Below, in pieces: positions 60,801 through 64,000 of a stretch of DNA of 64,000 nucleotides. How positions within the stretch are numbered: the stretch's first letter is position 1; each line of letters begins with the position of its first letter. A model generated the notes under the pieces. The model saw only the letters and a list, made by a program, of their open reading frames with translations, did no database searches and was not told the origin of the DNA. Position numbers and translations under genes: made by a program. The stretch covers positions 186,001-250,000 of the forward strand of contig CBFDBU010000001.1 in NCBI GenBank assembly GCA_965603125.1. The letters are read 5' to 3'. Origin of the DNA: JAJRTA01 sp965603125. Its GTDB lineage: Bacteria > Zixibacteria > MSB-5A5 > GN15 > FEB-12.

Positions 60801-61580
60801 CGCCGGATAGAGAACCTCTCCGGTCTCCTTGTCGATCGTGGTCTCCGCAAGAAACGATCCCTCGACATCCTCTGCCGACTTGCTCTTGAGCGTCAGTTTG
60901 GTCACTCCGTAGAAGAGGTCGATGATTTCTTCATCGGTGGAGAAACCGAGAGCGCGCAGCAGCATGGTGACCGGGAGCTTTTTCTTGGAATCAATGTAGG
61001 CATACATGATGTCATTGATATCCATCTTGAACTCCACCCAGCTTCCCCGGTAGGGAATTATGCGGGCGGAAAACAGCCTCTTGCCATTGGGGTGGATCTC
61101 GTCGCCGAAAAAGACGCCTGGGCTGCGGTGCAACTGGCTGACCACCACCCGTTCAGCACCGTTGATAATAAAGGTACCCCATTCAGTGATAAGCGGCAGT
61201 TCGCCCAGATAGACATCCTGCTCAATGATGTCCTTGACATCTTTTTCTTCGCCCTCGCCCTGACGGGCAATCAGCCGCATGGTGACTTTCAGTGGAGCGG
61301 CAAAGCTCATATTCCGCTCGCGGCACTCGGGAATCGTATACCTGGTAGGGCCAAGATGGTAGCTGACATACTCCAGGGAGAAATTCTCCTTGACATCCGT
61401 CACCGGGAATATGTCGCTGAAAATCTGATGCAGTCCCTTTCGTTCCCGTTTGTCGGGGGGAACATCCTGCTGGAGGAAATAGCGGTATGACTGGACCTGA
61501 ACATCCAGAAGATTGGGCATTTCGGTGGCGTCAGTCAGGGAGCCGTAGCTCCGGCGGGTCAACGTTCCTGATCGAGCCAA
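57810..61580 (-). CDS. rpoB: RNA polymerase subunit beta
   Basis: The 1256-residue subunit forms the other half of the active-site cleft. The rifampicin-binding region is wild type: [20 protein letters not shown] followed by [17 protein letters not shown]. Also present are [16 protein letters not shown] and [20 protein letters not shown]. The start codon is TTG at 61580, preceded by AGGAG at 7-9 nt, which is unusual for this gene. The Asp, His and Ser positions linked to rifampicin resistance elsewhere are the sensitive type. Confidence 0.99.
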   Translation of the reverse strand: [1256 protein letters not shown]

Positions 61581-61842
61581 AGTATTACTCTCCTACAATA
61601 AAGAGCAAGTCCATCCGGCAGGCGGTCGCCTGCGGAAGACCAACCCAACTGTTGATATCTCTGTCAGCGGCGTGGATGATCCTGTCATCTATTTCATTAT
61701 TCTCCCCGAATATCGTTCCGGAGAGCCAAGTTTGCAGTCAATCAACCAACCTTATGCAAAAACGGGATTCTTTGGATAACCACCACATTCTGTAGTTTCG
61801 CCGACCACAGGCATCTGTGCCGCCGGCAGTTTGAAAAGAAGG
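61581..61842. other. Intergenic region between rplL and rpoB
   Basis: The 262 bases hold the AGGAG site for the rpoB TTG start and CAGGCGACC-G-CCTG-type short inverted sequences (GCAGGCGACCGCCTGC, near 61618-61633). In E. coli an attenuator and an RNase III site lie here. I see the GC-rich inverted repeat, but no T-run after it, and no convincing promoter with standard spacing. Confidence 0.4.
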
Positions 61843-62223
61843 CTACTTAATCTCTACTATCGCACCTACGGTCTCGAGCTTCTCCTTAACTTTTTCCGCC
61901 TCGTCCCTGGGAAGCCCTTCCTTGACGTTGGTCGGGGCGCCCTCCACAAGTTCCTTGGCTTCCTTGAGGCCGAGCGTGGTCAACTCGCGGACAACCTTGA
62001 TGACCTGAATCTTCTTGTCTCCAACTCCGGTGAGTACGACGGTGAACTCCGTCTGTTCCTCGACTTCGGCAGCCGCGGCACCGCCTGGAAGGGCTGCTAC
62101 GGCAACCGGGGTCGCAGCCGTAACTCCGAACTTGTCCTGGATCGCCGTGGACAACTCCGCCAGATCCATAGCGCTCAGAGAAGCAATTTTGTCAACAATC
62201 TCTTCAATGGCTTCGTTAGACAC
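61843..62223 (-). CDS. rplL: Ribosomal protein L7/L12
   Basis: The stalk protein that recruits translation factors. Its 126 residues show the N-terminal dimerisation helix IEEIVDKIASLSAMDLAELS, the Ala/Gly-rich hinge, and the C-terminal domain KIQVIKVVRELTTLGLKEAK, ELVEGAP. The start is GTG at 62223. Confidence 0.98.
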   Translation of the reverse strand: MSNEAIEEIVDKIASLSAMDLAELSTAIQDKFGVTAATPVAVAALPGGAAAAEVEEQTEFTVVLTGVGDKKIQVIKVVRELTTLGLKEAKELVEGAPTNVKEGLPRDEAEKVKEKLETVGAIVEIK

Positions 62224-62334
62224 TTGAATAACCTCACATATTCAACAATTGTTTCACTTGTTATCCTGTTCCTCGAACATCCCGACTTAAACCGTCCTCT
62301 CCCGGAGGCGGGATGGACCCGGTTGCGCCTTCAA

Positions 62335-62859
62335 TTACGGTTCACTCCCGTGCTTCCGGGCGAGGGCATCAATAGTCCCGACCAGTTTCCTGAAAACGCC
62401 GTCCAGAGCGCCGACCAGGCTGGTCACGGGCGCTTCCACCGCGGCCACAACCTGAGCATAGAGCTGATCCATCGCGGGCAGGTCGGCCAGCCGCTTGATG
62501 TCGGCGGCATCGTAGGCGACCTTGTCCAGCCAGAACGCCTTCATCCGAGGCAACTCTTTCTCCTTGAACGAATGGTGCAGGATCCTGGCCGCCACGGCCG
62601 GATCTTCGGTGGTGAAGGCCACTGCCGTAGGACCCAGCAGATGCTCACCTATTCCCGATATCATGGCTTGGCCAGCAGCGATACGAAACAGCGTATTCTT
62701 GCCGATCAGAAGCCGAATGTTGTTCTCACGAAGTTTCCTCCGAAGATCAGTCATGTCAGCCACGTTCAGGCCCTGGTAATCGGTGACAAAAAAGGAGCCG
62801 GAATCTTCGAACAGCTTTTTGTATTGAGCCACCGTGTCTGTTTTTTCCACACTGGGCAT
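62335..62859 (-). CDS. rplJ: Ribosomal protein L10
   Basis: L10 anchors L12 dimers on the 50S stalk. The 174-residue protein shows FFVTDYQGLNVADMTDLRRK, LRENNIRLLIGKNTLFRIA, and a C-terminal helix region that binds L12. A 111-nt gap separates it from rplL. Confidence 0.97.
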   Translation of the reverse strand: MPSVEKTDTVAQYKKLFEDSGSFFVTDYQGLNVADMTDLRRKLRENNIRLLIGKNTLFRIAAGQAMISGIGEHLLGPTAVAFTTEDPAVAARILHHSFKEKELPRMKAFWLDKVAYDAADIKRLADLPAMDQLYAQVVAAVEAPVTSLVGALDGVFRKLVGTIDALARKHGSEP

Positions 62860-62879
62860 CGTTGGGTTTCCTCTTTACC

Positions 62880-63584
62880 TTACTTCTTCATTAACGCCAG
62901 GAGTCCCTGGTGGTCCAGCTTGATACCGGGGCTCATGGAAGAACAGACCGAGGCCCCAAGGAAATAGGCACCCTTGGCCGTCGCCGGTTTGGCGCGCATC
63001 ACGGCGTCCACGAACGTCACTACATTCTCATGCAGCTTCTCTCTGTCGAATGAGAGTTTCCCGACCGCAGCCGCAATGTTGGCCTGTTTGTCTACCCGGA
63101 ACTCGATGCGTCCGGCTTTGAGTTCTCTGACCGTCCGACCCACGTCCTGGGTAACGGTCCCCGCTTTGGGGTTGGGCATCAGGCCGCGCGGCCCAAGGAC
63201 CTTACCCAGTTTGCCAACGAATCTCATCATATCGGGCGTCGCCACGGCGACATCGAAATCGGTCCACCCATCCTGGATTTTCTCCACCAGGTCGTCAGCC
63301 CCCACAGCGTCGGCGCCGGCTTCCCCGGCCTCCGTCGCCTTCTCACCCTGGGCGAATACGGCCACCCTGACGACACTGCCGGTGCCGTGAGGCAGCGCGA
63401 CCGTTCCGCGGACCATCTGATCGGCATGCTTGGGATTCACGCCAAGCCTCAGCGCGATTTCCACCGATTCATTGAACTTCGCCACCGGATTGTCCTTGAG
63501 CAACTCCAGGGCGTCTGCAAGCGAGTATCTCCTGGTTCGATCAAGTTTCTCGCGCAATTCTTTGTACTTCTTGGAACGTTTCAT
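62880..63584 (-). CDS. rplA: Ribosomal protein L1
   Basis: L1 forms the mobile stalk that releases tRNA from the E site. The 234-residue protein has VEIALRLGVNPKHADQMVRG, TVALPHGTGSVVRVAVFAQG, and KVLGPRGLMPNPKAGTVTQD. In E. coli it also represses the L11-L1 mRNA. Confidence 0.98.
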   Translation of the reverse strand: MKRSKKYKELREKLDRTRRYSLADALELLKDNPVAKFNESVEIALRLGVNPKHADQMVRGTVALPHGTGSVVRVAVFAQGEKATEAGEAGADAVGADDLVEKIQDGWTDFDVAVATPDMMRFVGKLGKVLGPRGLMPNPKAGTVTQDVGRTVRELKAGRIEFRVDKQANIAAAVGKLSFDREKLHENVVTFVDAVMRAKPATAKGAYFLGASVCSSMSPGIKLDHQGLLALMKK

Positions 63585-63656
63585 GAATTCCTATTCTCCC
63601 TGTAAGCGGCCGAGCCGCGACAGGTTCCAGCGAATCAATATCTTTCCTGTATCCAC

Positions 63657-64000
63657 CTACCGGTCAACCTCGATACCCATGGAACGGGCCGTGCCTTCAA
63701 CCATCAGCATAGCCGCCTCAACCGACGAGGCGTTGAGATCCTGCATTTTTGCTTCGGCGATCTCGCGAACCTGCTTTCTGGTCACGCGCCCAACCTTATC
63801 CTTGTTGGGTACGCCCGACCCCTTGGGCACCTTGGCTGCCTTCTTCAGCAGCGTGGAAGCGGGCGGGGTCTTGGTCTCGAACGAGAACGACTTGTCCTTG
63901 TAGACGGTGATGATAACCGGCGTGAGAATGCCTTTGCCGCTCTCGGTGCGCACATTGAAAGCCTTGCAGAACTCCATGATATTGACGCCGCGCTGACCTA
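63657..64000 (-). CDS. rplK: Ribosomal protein L11, N-terminus beyond right edge
   Basis: The frame stays open to the right edge. The visible part reads GQRGVNIMEFCKAFN, TPVIITVYKDKSFSFETKTP, PASTLLKKAAKV, and ends with the C-terminal rRNA-binding domain. L11 is normally about 141 residues, so roughly 27 N-terminal residues are missing. An internal ATG at 63977 is not the true start. L11 forms the GTPase-associated centre of the 50S subunit. Confidence 0.96.
   Translation of the reverse strand, partial: GQRGVNIMEFCKAFNVRTESGKGILTPVIITVYKDKSFSFETKTPPASTLLKKAAKVPKGSGVPNKDKVGRVTRKQVREIAEAKMQDLNASSVEAAMLMVEGTARSMGIEVDR

Overview
The window is a contiguous piece of a bacterial chromosome of moderately high GC (estimated by eye), almost all of it read from the minus strand. 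The diderm envelope genes (lipoproteins, BamA-like barrel, FadL/PorV-like barrel, heptose-type glycosyltransferase), the PEGA/DUF5683 protein, GH57 glycosidase, AmmeMemoRadiSam radical SAM enzyme and zinc-type S14 and adenylate kinase fit an uncultured lineage of the FCB group. Candidate phylum Zixibacteria is my best guess. This is inference from gene content; no 16S rRNA gene is present.

Layout. 1-9.6 kb: an envelope cluster read leftward: uppP, a fused glycosyltransferase-9/GmhB phosphatase, amrS, a peptidase-MA/beta-propeller/BamA-like barrel protein, a PQQ-propeller lipoprotein and a HEAT-like protein cut by the left edge. 9.9-11.3 kb: the only plus-strand gene, a sodium-dependent NSS transporter. 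11.3-15.9 kb: an accessory patch of visibly lower GC in part: a ParB-fold protein with a probable HEPN-like C-terminus, paired with a DNA adenine methylase; an SbcD-like nuclease without SbcC; and a retropepsin-like aspartyl protease paired with a small DUF5678-like protein. 15.9-21.8 kb: an NtrC-type sigma-54 activator, a membrane protein, a fibronectin-III lipoprotein, a PEGA protein and a sugar-phosphate transferase. 21.85-22.5 kb: gene-free, filled with inverted repeats. 22.5-27.4 kb: a TPR/GH57/DUF4870 operon and an outer-membrane barrel gene. 27.6-33.1 kb: three tRNA genes (Arg-CCT, Pro-CGG, Pro-GGG) and housekeeping genes (apt, acyP, a LOG-like gene, surE, a merR gene, gpsA, plsY).

33.4-64 kb: one uninterrupted leftward block combining the L11-rpoBC (beta), str, S10, spc and alpha operons, from rplK (cut by the right edge) to rplQ. 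A strong sigma-70-type promoter sits on the rpoC stop codon and would feed the whole str-S10-spc-alpha run. A probable terminator lies beyond rplQ.

The most interesting points are the ParB-HEPN plus adenine methylase pair (a candidate undescribed defence module), the aspartyl protease/DUF5678-like pair, the aberrant codon usage of tuf inside the ribosomal block, the long basic tails on S3 and L22, the glycosyltransferase/GmhB and protease/propeller/barrel fusions, and the composite intergenic repeat near 22 kb.
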